In this document: positions 52,964 through 64,000 of the stretch, piece after piece
Layout of the letters: each line of letters starts with the position of its first letter
Numbering within the stretch: the stretch's first letter is position 1
Origin: Azolla caroliniana
Taxonomy: Eukaryota; Polypodiophyta
Length of the DNA stretch: 64,000 nt
Reading direction: 5' to 3'
NCBI GenBank assembly: GCA_043228905.1
Contig: JBHGNT010000003.1
Span: 19,592,001-19,656,000, forward strand
Made by a program: the position numbers and the translations under genes
The notes under the pieces: model-generated
The model's database searches: none
What the model saw: the letters and a program-made list of their open reading frames with translations, nothing else
Told to the model about the DNA's origin: nothing

Positions 52964-54997
52964 TTTATGCTAGGTCAAGCTTTTGGTTGAAGTTCTCACG
53001 AAAGAAAAAGTAAAAAGAATAATATTAAAATATAAGAGTGTAGTTAACCAATGAAACAATAGGGAAAGGGTCATGGTGGACATAAAAATTGCCAAAACCA
53101 AGTTGTTCATTGTAGACAAAGACCTACCATGTTGAAACTCAAATATTACTCTCTTCTTACCCTATATAAAAAGCCTCACATGTCTTATAATTTGGGATTA
53201 CTTTGATTCAATTAACCTAAAAAATGGTGTAAATTAGTCAGATTTATTACTACAAATCTCCTTATAATCTATTCATTGTCGTTAATCAATTTACTATCAA
53301 AATTATTTGTATATAAGATGATCTACACTAAAAGATAAAAGTGAAAAAGAAATGGAGAGTTAAAACCCTTGTAAAATCGTTACAAGATTGAGACTAAAAA
53401 AGTTCATGGCACAACTCTCTACGAGTGAAACAACCTGTTTTTCCATTAAAATTGCAAAGTTGATCTTTTATGTAGGCGAACAAGCTACCCTTCCTTGACA
53501 ATCGCTCACTATAAAGGACGTGCTTTTTATGGTTCTCTAGAACATAACATGTGTGTCCTTGCAAAACTTACAAAGATGTTTCTGTGTGTACCCAAGTGGA
53601 CTACTCAACTCCTATTATTCAAATTTAAATTTGGCCGAAGTCATTGCATTGCCAAAGGTTTCTCTACTTTCCCATTTTGTGCGTGCCAATGAGAGTGAAC
53701 TTGAATTCAACAAAAACGAGAATATATGGTGTATATTATATTTCATGTGTGATGGGATTTGAACATTCATCCCTGAATTGTGTGAATACGTTGCCTTGTT
53801 ATTCGGCAACAAGGTCGACCCTTGTGCACAACGCATACACAATTGTTGCAAGCCTATCGTGTCGTGACTACACACCATAGTAAATCCTTCGTGGTTACTT
53901 CATCACAATAGAACCCAAAGAATTCTCTTGCATAGAGCCAACATGGTAGAATACAAAGAGTTCTATCACAGGATCTTGAGACCAAACACAAAGGGTTGAG
54001 CTTTGATGCAAGTGCTTTTGTTGTTGCGTGGGACGAGGAGGTCGACACTTGGCCTTCCATGCACGTCCCCTACCTAAGCCAATTCACTACCTAACCCTAG
54101 GTTTTGTTCAAATTTGATCCACCCAATGTTGAGCCTAGGGTTCTCAATGTTTCATCCTCCATTTTTGGACCCAATTCCCCTTACACAAAGAATAAAATTT
54201 ATCAACGCCCAAGGATGTACTTCATGTTCCCAAAACAACCCTAATTTCAACAATATATCTAATTTCTACCATTTTTGCAGTTTAGTCTTTCTTTGGATTG
54301 AGTTTGTCATTGTAACATTTTGTCGTGTGCTCTAAACTAAACATCTTTTATTGTGATGTTGCAAAAGGTTTGTGACTGCACCCTGAGTTCATCAATCTTA
54401 ATATCAATGTCACTACATAGGACCGTTGTTGCATGTTTGCAAGCTAAAGCTAGTCACTTGATATTTGGAGCACCTAAGTCATAGATTCTCTTTCTTTGCA
54501 AAATGCTTGAGAATCCTCAAAATTTTCTATGATGCTTGTAAGGCTTTGTTTAACAAGTTTGCTTAGTTAATGACCAGCAACCATGTGCTCAAATTCAAAT
54601 TTCATTCGCCTCAATATTTTGTAGAGCTCATTCATAGTCAAAAGGGCTTGGTTTGTGGTCTTGAACACCTATTTACACCACTTATTTAAGTTTGCACTCT
54701 AGAACGGTGGTCACAACCACCATCCCATGATAGGAGTTCTAGAATTAGGTCTCAACTTCTCCCCCATGTTTTACAAGCGCTCTAGGGGGAGCAGGCTCAC
54801 TTCATACTCTTTTCACATCTCATTGTCATATGTACACACATCGGATGCATGGAACCACTTGGGTTCTAGCCCAAGAGATAGATGAGATGGACAATTTTCA
54901 AGAAGAATTTGTCTAAGAGAAAGAGATATGGAATATTAGGACAAGGCGAGTAGGACAAACTAGACAAATGTTTAAAATTTAGACCGTTATGTACAAA
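52964..54997. other. Intergenic, no gene seen
   Basis: AT-rich DNA with scattered short frames lacking any recognisable domain. Confidence 0.55.
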
Positions 54998-55010
54998 GAA
55001 GATTATAACG

Positions 55011-57302
55011 TTTTTTTTTTTTTTTTTTCCAAAAAAAACACTACTTCCCATTAGTTAGCAAAAGAATTACATCGAAGAACAGCCATAATCAAAACAGCAT
55101 AATCCTCACCTAACTATTTACAACAAGAGTAACCCACTGCCTCTTTTTACATAGTGACCACCATGGTGACCACATATTCACAACGAAGCCAATGGCGGAA
55201 ACAGCCATCTTGGTGCTTGGTAATTCCATTTAGGACCAGACGCTGAATTAACCATCATAGGAGAGCGACCCCATTTCAACAAAAACTTTGAGCGAGCCCT
55301 GTCTGCTGCATCCGAGTTCCCTTCAATTGAGTTGTACTGTCCGCGCAGCCAAGATACCAGCTCGAACCAAATGTTTAGCAACACCTCACCGCTTGGGAGT
55401 TTTCGTTGCTGAAAAACAAACATACATCGTCTGGTCCAAATGTGCCAGACCGAGAAGCATGCCACCAACATCCATATCTCCTCAAAAAAACCAGAGTTTG
55501 TACCAGGTTCTACTCCAACACTTTTGAATACACTGCCGCCCTGCAATATAAAACCATGACCATGTGGATTTAATTGTTCCGCCCAACCTTCCTTAGTTAG
55601 TTTCAAACCCTGTAAGGACCCCCACACAACTCTCCCATTCACCCCGCATGCTGCCACTATCCTGAGACTTCGACCCCAAATGCTGATTGCCTCTGCACAA
55701 TTCCAAAAACAGTGAGGTATCGATTCCAAAGAGTGACCACATAACAGGCAACCAGCCTGCCCACCACGAGACCTCATCCACTCCCCTACCGGTAACGCCT
55801 TATGACTAAGAAGCCAAAACCACACCTTGATTTTTTCTGGCATATCAGATGCCCATAGTCTCCGCCAAAACGACTTCAACAAGTCATCTGATATGCCTTT
55901 ATCCCTCCAACTATTGCGAGTTTGAGCAGCACCCACTGATTTGGAGCCAATGATTTGCCTTCCGAGCTTAGTACTATAATCAAAAAACCCCACCAGTTTG
56001 TTCGTTCCCGGTTTTTGCCACCATACCTCTAGTGGATCCCACTCCAAATCATGTAGAGGCTTGTTGTCCAATAGCCATAGTTTACAATCATTATCTAGCT
56101 TCCCTGGGTCTGGGTTTAATTGCCACTTCTTACCTTCCAACACTGCCACCCGCACTGCCAACCACTGACCATTGTCGGACAAAGCACTTAGGTTTCCCCA
56201 CAAACGATATTCATTAGATGGACACTTGCCACGGATAATTTGTCCATCACTCTCACCTACAAACCACCCAGACCAGACCCCCTCTTCCTTATCCAACCTA
56301 TCTAGACCATCAACAGCCTTATTTATCAGTTGGGTCACCTTCTCAAGCCTACAAGAAATGCTACCAAACTGACCCTCCCTCCTCTTCATTTTGAAAACAT
56401 CCCACTCTCTTACTGAACTAACATTGTACCCTAACATGCGGCCCCATGGCAAATATTTTTTCTGTCCAAGCATCATGCCGTCCTCGTTTCTAATCCTAGG
56501 GTTCCAAAATAACGGTTGTCGGAGTTGTTCCTCCAATGTTTTCGGTTGCATTAAGACCAACCCATCTCTTACACTTGACCAAGCCATCATTATGGCACGG
56601 GCCACCCTGTCCTCCATGCTATTTGGTTGTTTCAGCTTTAAATCTGGACTGAACAACCACCACATCTTTGCCTTCCAAGGGCCGCCATTCCTTGGACACC
56701 AAAGGTCAGCTCTATCCCTAAGAAGCAACTTCCACAGTTCAGGACCAGGTTGTAAACTTCGCACAAGTAGCTTACCTAGTAAAGCTTTACTTTGGTGAAC
56801 TGGATCCACCAACCCAAGTCCACCTTGGTTTTTCGCCTTGATCAAACAACTCCACGCCACTTTAGCTGATGCCCTCTGATGGTCTCTACCTGACCATAGG
56901 AACCCTCTCACCATTGCCTTAATATTTTTGATGCAAGTTTGTCTAACACCCAACATGCCACCGAGTGCCACATGGTGGCTAACAAAATGTGGTTTACCAC
57001 GACCACCCTACCTGCAAGAGAGAGCTTTACTGATGCCCACACCCGAAGCTTTTTTCTGATTTTGTCTTTCACTTGCTCAAGTTGCTGATTTTTGGGTGTC
57101 TCAACGCCCACCAAAAAACCCAAATATTTAACAGCCATTCCATTGGGGACCCATTGAAAATCAACATTAGGGCACCAAAGAGGCCATGGGTTTGAACTTA
57201 CCCAAAATCCCTTGCTTTTGTTCCAATTGATTTTCCCTCCTGATGCTCTACAAAACAACTCAATTCGACTTTCAGCAAGCTGTAAATTATCATCATTGCC
57301 TT
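55011..57302 (-). mobile_element. 5'-truncated L1-type LINE with TSD and poly(A) tail
   Basis: The minus strand ends in a poly(A) tail (plus-strand T run 55011-55028). The insertion is flanked by a direct repeat GAAGATTATAACG (54998-55010 and 57303-57315; up to 15 bp counting shared TT). It starts inside RT, so it is 5'-truncated, as usual for target-primed reverse transcription. Confidence 0.93.
55178..57300 (-). pseudogene. LINE reverse transcriptase C-part and zinc-binding region
   Basis: The first piece (57258 to about 56940) reads the RT thumb (KINWNKSKGFWVSS, VKYLGFLVG, SLAGRVVVVNHILL). A frame change near 56940 leads into a 597-residue frame (56971-55178) with GFLWSGRDHQRASAKVAW, GGLGLVDP and the zinc-binding domain of plant LINE ORF2 (VWFWLLSHKALPVGEWM, then CLLCGHSLESIPHCFWNC). 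The endonuclease and RT palm with the catalytic Asp residues are absent. Only one frame change in about 700 codons suggests a fairly recent insertion. Confidence 0.88.
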
Positions 57303-57317
57303 GAAGATTATAACGTT

Positions 57318-58714
57318 AAGCATGAGACCTTGTTATTATAATAAAAATATATAAAGGATTAACCATAATAACAAAAGTATATAATGGATTTTCCCCTTTC
57401 TATGGTTAAATTTGATAGTAGAAATCGTTATTGTCCCCTCCCCCCAATTCACCTCATCATGGGTTGTCCTTATATAGGGTTTGCCATGCAGCTAAAGCTA
57501 AGCATAAAGTGCCACTTGGTGCACATGATTTCCGTAAGTTATTTAACATTTGACTACTATCTCCTTGGCATTTCTATTATTTCATAGTCGAAGATACAAA
57601 GCTTGAATCTTGTCCCTCAAAAATTACATTTTGTTTTGTAAAACATTGATTAATTTAAGGTATTAAGTTGTCTTTATGACGTTTTGTCCTAATTAATTTG
57701 TCTTTACATAAACCATTTAACATTTGACTACTATCTTCTTGGTGTTTCCATTATTTTCATAGTTGGAGGTACAATGCTTGAATATTGTCCTCTCAAACAC
57801 ATCATTGGACGTTTTCATCAAGTATTTAATCATTGCATTGTCTAGGTACAAGGATTTTGATTACTTTTTCATCTTCCCCCAAGAGTTCAACCAACGTTTT
57901 ATTGGGTGTAATAGGTGTGGCCATGGCCTTGGAATGCTCATGTTGCATTACAACTTCTATAGCCAAATCCTTTGTTCCATGTACCACATTGACTTCTTTA
58001 GTTATCTTGGGATCCATGTTTCCTATGGATTCTTCATTTTCTTCAAAACATCTCTAAGCTTATGTGAATTTCCTTCTTTTATCATGTCCTCTTTTAAGCC
58101 ACAACTCTTCATGGCTAGCTGAGTTGTGTGGAAGCGATGATCTTGCACTTCTCTTATTTGGAAGCTTGGTAGGCCTAGACAATGCTTGTGAGCTCACAAG
58201 TTCATCTAGAGGAAACTCAGGCTTTTGTAGTTCCCAAGTGTCTTGTATTAGTAGCACTGACTATATTTTGATACATTCTTCTTTATTTTGTGACACCTCT
58301 AGTTTCATGACGATGTGACTAGTTTGGGGTGATACTCAAAGATTGTTCTTGACAATTGTGCCAAATAAGAGGTGCCAGATTTATGTGCATAATGCCAACT
58401 GCACAAAACTAGGCCATCATCTACACTAATCGTCACAACCCTATGGCTAGCGACATGAGATTAAAGTTGTATCAGTCTCATGGTTGTAGCATCTACGAGG
58501 AGGTAGGTTATTAATGTCTAGGTAGTTTGCAAAAAACCAACTTACCACAATGTTATACCAGGAGCTACTATCGCCAGACTCATAGAGTGATCGAGATGCC
58601 TCGAAACCTTGACAAGATATCCAATCTTGTGATTAGCTATGTATCCTATTAATAAAAACTACTAGTTGAAAATTTGTTTCTACAAGCATAGGTTGTAATG
58701 TGAACTCAACTCTA
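57318..58714. other. Intergenic with a local duplication
   Basis: No gene seen. A ~80-bp segment (ATTTAACATTTGACTACTAT onward) occurs at 57540-57620 and again at 57715-57795, about 175 bp apart. Confidence 0.55.
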
Positions 58715-59290
58715 ATGATGTCATGTGGCATTGTTCATTTGCTTCGGAGTTGACATGATCACATTGTCACCAATTGTCCCTCTAATTGGAGCCGAAACCA
58801 CTGTTGCATACATGAGGGATGAGGTTACTGATGAGTTGAAGAGCCACCCCTTAGTTCGTGGCTCTTGGAAGTATGCATGGTGACATTGTCTCTCTAAGGG
58901 TGAGAGGGATGCATATTGTCTTGTTAGTCTATCTTTAGCTACTTGTGCCATCGAAAATTTACTTGAGTGAGCACTAAAAGTGACTCCAAGATATACATAT
59001 GATCCAACTACCTCAACTAGTCTATGAGAGTGTTAGGTGACATTTAGACGTAGCCTGAGAAGATGTGTGGAAGATAAGAACTTTAGTTTTCCCTAGATTC
59101 ACTACCAATCCTCTTTGTATGAAAAAGTAATCTAAGGCATTACGGTGCCTTAAATATAGGTCGTATTCAAACTCAACGTAAAACTATGTTGTCTGCATAG
59201 AGCAAGAGATTGACTTGTGTACCCCATAGGACTACTCTATTGCCTCCCTTACGAGTAATAAAATCAGTAATCATAATCACCAAGCCTTGT
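58715..59290 (-). pseudogene. RTE-like LINE reverse transcriptase remnant
   Basis: The minus strand carries the RT catalytic block as LLYADNIVL (second Asp changed to Asn, near 59190), followed by GLVVNLGKTKV (near 59090), then after stops VGSYVYLGVTF (near 59010) and RLTRQYASLSPLERQCHHAY with FQEPRTKGWLF (58820-58930). This order is characteristic of the RTE-type non-LTR reverse transcriptases. Several stops and a mutated active site make it inactive. Confidence 0.78.
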
Positions 59291-61466
59291 ATGTTAGCGT
59301 TTTCTCTTTTTTTCCTCTTTTCGTTATACATATACTTGCATCTTTGTGTTTCTCCTAGTGCATACCAATGTTTATATTTGTGTCACTGAAACATATGGTA
59401 TGTACTTAACAAAGCTATATATTTTTGTGTTTCTAGTTTCATCACTTTGAACTCTAGGGATTCTAACTTAACTAACAATGTGTTGCTCATGAAAGTTTTA
59501 TCCTCTAGTATCTTATTTTCTGTCTCCAACTATTGCGCCTATAGTTTGTTAGTGACATACCTCCTTCTCTATGACCCATACCTACAATAGGACTCGTTCT
59601 TTGTGATGTTGGAGTACTTATAAGCTTGCAAATAAGTTGTTGTGTTTTGGAGAGATCATAGTTTAGTTGCTCACTGAACTAAGTTGGTTGACACCCTTGG
59701 AGTCAACCATCATTGATAAGTGTACCATGTTCAATGAGCACTTCATCTGGTGGTGATGGGTTGTTTTACTTCGCCTCTAACTAGTGAAGTCGATCAAAAT
59801 TTTAATGCTTTAGAACATTGTATGGAACCAACAAAGATTTCTACATGTTATGAAAGACAATATGATGTCCTTGAATATCAAATTCATAAAGTGAGGGGAC
59901 ATGTAAAATAATACATATAATTACAAATGATTAAAGGTCGTGATTATTCAAAGACTACCATTATCATTCATATACTTATGAAAGGTCGTGACTCGTGACT
60001 ATTCAAAGACTCGACACTGGAATTCATATCCATAAGAAAGGTCATGACTCAACTATTTGAAGACTTGTTTTTAGCATTCATATACTTCTGAAAGGTCACG
60101 ACGCACAAGTATTCAAAGGCTTCACATTAGCATTCATATACTAATGAAACGTCGTTACCATTTGAAGTGTGACATAACTTGCATCTAGTTGAAAGGTCAA
60201 ACCATTCATACAAGGAGCCATTTGATTTAATAGAATCCAGTAGCAACCCCAAAATTATAATTTTCCTTTGACATTATATTTGTGTATCAATGTATTATTA
60301 TTATAATAGGCTTAATATGTTGGGCATAACATTTATACAGTCAAGAAAGGAGGCTGAATCTTGAGAACTAATGCCACTTCCCAATTTAATCAATATATAG
60401 ACGAAAGTTTTCTCCATTTTCAAGTTGTAAATGTACATTTTAATCGAGTCAAAGGAATTAGTAGGTATCAATTGCACATGTCACAATACATCAAAGTCTT
60501 ATAGATTGAAATTTAGGAAACCAATGCTCAAGAAACTAAGATTTGCATATGTTAGAATAAGATCATCTTCCTTAGAAATATAGCAATAGTGCGAAAAGTT
60601 GTTGGATATGGTCATGGATTGTTAGATACTTACTTTAGTTAAAGTTATTGGATTAGTACCTTGTGATTGCCTGAAGTTTACATGATCCTACTCATGTGAT
60701 CCCACCATATGTATTGTATGTATGTTTATCGAGGAAGCATGAGAAGATCTATCTCTTTTGAACTGAATATTTGGTATTCATTAGCTTTCATGAGAATAAG
60801 AGGTATGTATGTATGGTCTGTTGTTGGCTTGAGAGCATTTATTTGTCTCAAAAAAGTTGGTATCATAACAATTACATATGTTTGTGGCTTTTATGTTCAA
60901 AAGGGGTGAGTATTGGTTCAAGGATATGTCGTTTCAAATTACATCTTCATATTGTACACTTTTCACTAGCCTTATTTGTGATGGAAATTTCTTTTGGCAA
61001 GCAAGTGGTAGGCATGCTTCTTTTTTTTATATTTAAAAATTATTTCTCTAGAAAAAATGTTTGTTTAGACTATGAAAAAGAATCACTAACTTACAGCTTT
61101 TTAAGTAGTTGTTGGTTTCCATGGACTTATGTATATGTTTGTTGTGAATATGCTCATTAAAAAGTGGGGTCGATTCGATGTTTCGTTTTCTCAATTTCTT
61201 TTAACGACGCGTTTCCCCCCGAAGTAAACCCATTAATGATTGCTTTCCTTAGTGCTCATGTTTTATTAAATGAGTTGGGAACACTTACTAAGTGCGGTGT
61301 GGGCCCATTATTTCATTTATTTAAGTTAAATGCGCCAGGGATTCGTGATAGCATTCCCTCAAATAATTGATCACACAATAGTTATTCACACATATAATGG
61401 TTTGCATTCCATCAATTAAGAGTTGATATATGTTGAGCTATTTAATCAACCGATTTTATCAAGGTC
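59291..61466. other. Intergenic and LOG upstream region
   Basis: No gene seen apart from the tandem repeat at 59935-60195. The last several hundred bases are the likely promoter and leader of the LOG gene. No TATA box stands out clearly. Confidence 0.5.
59935..60195. repeat. ~55-bp degenerate tandem repeat
   Basis: Four units beginning AAAGGTCGTGAC or a variant, each continuing with TATTCAAAGACT and CATTCATATACT. Unit starts are near 59933, 59982, 60037 and 60091. Confidence 0.8.
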
Positions 61467-63658
61467 ATGAGGCTAATGCAACCTACTACTACTTCATTCA
61501 TAGTTAGTGAATCAACAATGTGTATTTCTAACCAAGAGGTCGACCAAGTAGTACCACTCCCTATGAATAATTATATTAGTAAGAGTAATAATGAATACAT
61601 TAATGTGCAAACTCAAGTTCCACATGATGAGCCATCAGAAGAGGATGATGATGAACATCAACATCCGCATGAACAACTCAATTGGGGAAAAAATCGCCTT
61701 GCCCTCAAAAGTATTGATTATGATCAAAAGAATGTGAATGCATGCAATTCTAAATATCATGAGAACAATGCAATGGAAAATCATCAAGGACCATCACAGA
61801 GTAGGTGTATAAATAAGCGTATCTTGAGGCGTGTTTGTGTTTTCTGTGGTAGCCAAAGCGGGAATAAGGATGTGTATGGACTAGCGTCGATCGAATTGGG
61901 CAAAGCATTGGTATGTCAATCATGATCACGATATATACCATTATTACTTGAACAAAAATAAGTTATGTTGAAACCCTCTTCTTGCAATTGTGACTTGAGT
62001 GCAATCTAGTACATATGAAATTGAATCAAATCAATGAGAATATATACATACTAACAAGACAAGAACTTGTCCCCAATAATAAATAGCACAGTTACCAAGG
62101 TTACTTCATTTGATCTAGGCAATGTTAGATTGTCTGTCACAAACAAGAGATTGTGTCTTTCGGGTATTTGCTGCTAAGCAAGATCAAAGTTATTTTACAT
62201 GTATTTAAGGAATAGGCTTCTCTTTCCACATGACGTCTTGACAACATGTATGTGTAAATGTAAAATCAAAATGATTTATTAATAATCTCGTTATTCAAGG
62301 CTTTCTTTCTATGCAATATGCTCACTAAGGTTGAACTTATTTACGCAGGTTGAGCATAATATAGCGCTTGTGTATGGTGGAGGTAGTTGTGGACTCATGG
62401 GTATTATCTCCAAAGTTGTGCATGATGGTGGTTGTCATGTCATAGGGTATACAAGATTACAATTGACTTAACTACCCCACTTATAGTTACAAATTACAAT
62501 TTATGGATACAAATATTTAATACTAGTTTACTTTAAGACGGTGGATTATAATTTTTACAACAGCCCCAAATTCCTTCCCATTCTCTTGCATCAAATAGGG
62601 AGTTAATGACGGGAAAGAAGTTTCTAACCACGTTGACGACTCATATTTTGATTATACATCAATGAAATTTTCAAGCATATAAAATGTGTTTCATGAAAAA
62701 CAATATGAAAATGATCATCACAATAAAGTAAAATATGTTGAAATTAAAAAGTTTCATGGATAAGATTGTTGTATGTTTGATGGATGGTAGTGATTGAACA
62801 TAGAATACGAAAATAACATATTTTTCCTCATGCAGAGTCTTACCGAAGTCAATGATGTCGCATGAGGTGATATGAATAACTCACTACCAACTTTTAGAAT
62901 TGTCTACTTTTTAATCATTTTCTTATAAGGGCAATGTGATCACCAGTATAGATCTCTGGGGAGACATTTGGGGAGCTTAGAGTGGTGGATGACATGCATG
63001 CACGTAAAACTCAAATGGCACAATTGGCTGATGCTTTCATCACCCTCCCAGGTAATGAAGATGTATCGATATGATTATCTTGATCTTGGAGTAAAACCAC
63101 ACGTCTGTGTGCATGCACGAAGGGTTTTAACACAATTCTTGTGAGTCTTCATGATTGTGAAGCACTTGTTGATAATGAATAATGATGCTTTGCCAACAGA
63201 GAATATAATGAGAAACTTTAGATGTGTTATGTTTTGTTCGAGTTAATTGCTTGATGTTCAAGCTTATGGAATCAAATGCTTGATCATAAAAACTTATGTT
63301 AGCTAACGTTTTTATAGGCGGGTTTGGCACACTTGAAGAATTATTGGAGATCATCACTTGCTCACAATTAGGGATACATAATAAGCCAGTAAGTAATGAA
63401 GAGAAAAACACTTGAAACCAAAACATTTACATTGTGTGATATTAAGTATGATGTAGTCAAATATGATTATAGGTGGGTCTACTCAATGTAAATGGCTACT
63501 ATGATTCTCTGCTTAGACTATTTGACAAGTTTGTCGAGGAAGGTTTCATCACATCAATGGCACGAGAGGCGGTTATCGATGCGACAACATCAAAAGAATT
63601 GATTGCTAAAATGGAGGTATTTGCGAGAATCTTTAATGCCAAATACAATGCATCTTGA
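61467..63658 (+). CDS. LOG: Cytokinin-activating phosphoribohydrolase (LOG family), six exons
   Basis: Exons: 61467-61910, 62349-62446, 62836-62866, 62952-63051, 63318-63388 and 63473-63658. All five introns are GT-AG and phases agree, giving 309 residues. The LOG domain starts at about residue 120: [45 protein letters not shown], then the signature [13 protein letters not shown] and [25 protein letters not shown] enzymes release active cytokinin bases from their riboside monophosphates in the cytosol. The N-terminal ~115 residues are a non-conserved extension with an acidic, His-containing stretch ([12 protein letters not shown]). The usual TWAQLGIH is TCSQLGIH here. The last exon is read through to the stop at 63656-63658, but a donor-like GT at 63621 leaves a seventh exon possible. 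Confidence 0.88.
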
Positions 63659-64000
63659 TTACCATCAAACATATTATAATCTTTACACATTTTGCTTTTT
63701 CTATATAGATGTTTTGTTACAAGGAACTTTGATGCTCAAACTCAAACATCAAAGTAAGACGGCTTCACACAAAAAGAGAATCTACAATTCATCAATATTT
63801 AGATATTTGTTTTAGAGCTTCATTCATTTGCAAAGTGCGCAACTTTATCTATTGAATGTCCTAATGATTGATATCATTTGTTTATTGTGTTTTCTACGAT
63901 GTCTGTCTCCACATTTTATATCTAGTAATAATGAACGATGATAATTAGCTTCATAGAAATATTTTCTATTTTGCAATATCAATAAATATGTCTAAAACTT
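63659..64000. other. Downstream of LOG, no gene seen
   Basis: AT-rich sequence, probably the 3' untranslated region and flank of the LOG gene. Confidence 0.5.

Noticed and set aside
57763-58122. 119-residue plus-strand frame as a gene
   Set aside because: AT-rich composition, overlaps a local duplication, and has no recognisable motif.

Overview
KIND OF GENOME. This is nuclear DNA of a land plant, roughly 64 kb of a large, repeat-rich genome. Three lines of evidence support this: nucleus-encoded MinE with a chloroplast transit peptide, two plant-type tetraspanins, and a LOG cytokinin-activating enzyme with five GT-AG introns. Most of the rest is nested Ty1/copia and Ty3/gypsy retrotransposons plus LINE debris and microsatellites. 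The decayed PLS-type PPR gene, the intronless tetraspanins and the very low gene density (4 host genes in 64 kb) would suit a fern, but that is a weak inference, not a demonstration. LAYOUT. 1-8660: copia elements; a 3' end with its LTR, a gag fragment, and a full-length minus-strand copia broken by two solo LTRs with perfect target-site duplications (TSDs). 8757-12660: a degenerate ~130-bp tandem array, then a PPR pseudogene with duplicated segments. 13273-19724: a non-autonomous LTR element (TSD CCATT) carrying a coiled-coil protein, with a chromovirus-type gypsy nested inside. 21833-22639: tetraspanin gene 1 (minus). 24850-27439: MinE in two exons (minus). 27938-37620: two copia elements, a solo LTR (TSD TCTTT) and a chromovirus (30541-35389) nested in a copia reverse transcriptase. 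40350-41165: tetraspanin gene 2 (plus). 42765-42864: assembly gap. 42865-47934: a gypsy element of unusual, fungal-looking type with nearly intact gag and pol. 48508-51140: copia remnant with its 5' LTR. 51801-52959: probable 1.16-kb solo LTR. 55011-57302: 5'-truncated L1-type LINE with a 13-15 bp TSD. 58715-59290: RTE-like LINE remnant. 61467-63658: LOG gene in six exons. HOW THE PARTS FIT. The four host genes are unrelated in function (membrane organisation, plastid division, cytokinin activation) and nothing suggests an operon-like cluster. The two tetraspanins are divergently oriented paralogues separated by about 18 kb, much of it transposon-derived. MOST INTERESTING. The chromovirus LTRs (three copies, around 15163-15623, 17558-17993 and 35003-35389) each carry arrays of alternating GAA/TTC units at 5-bp spacing directly upstream of a TATA box. 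That is the architecture of heat-shock elements, so this family may be heat-activated. The same LTRs begin with an antisense tRNA-like segment. I saw no CRISPR array, bacterial operon or organellar block.
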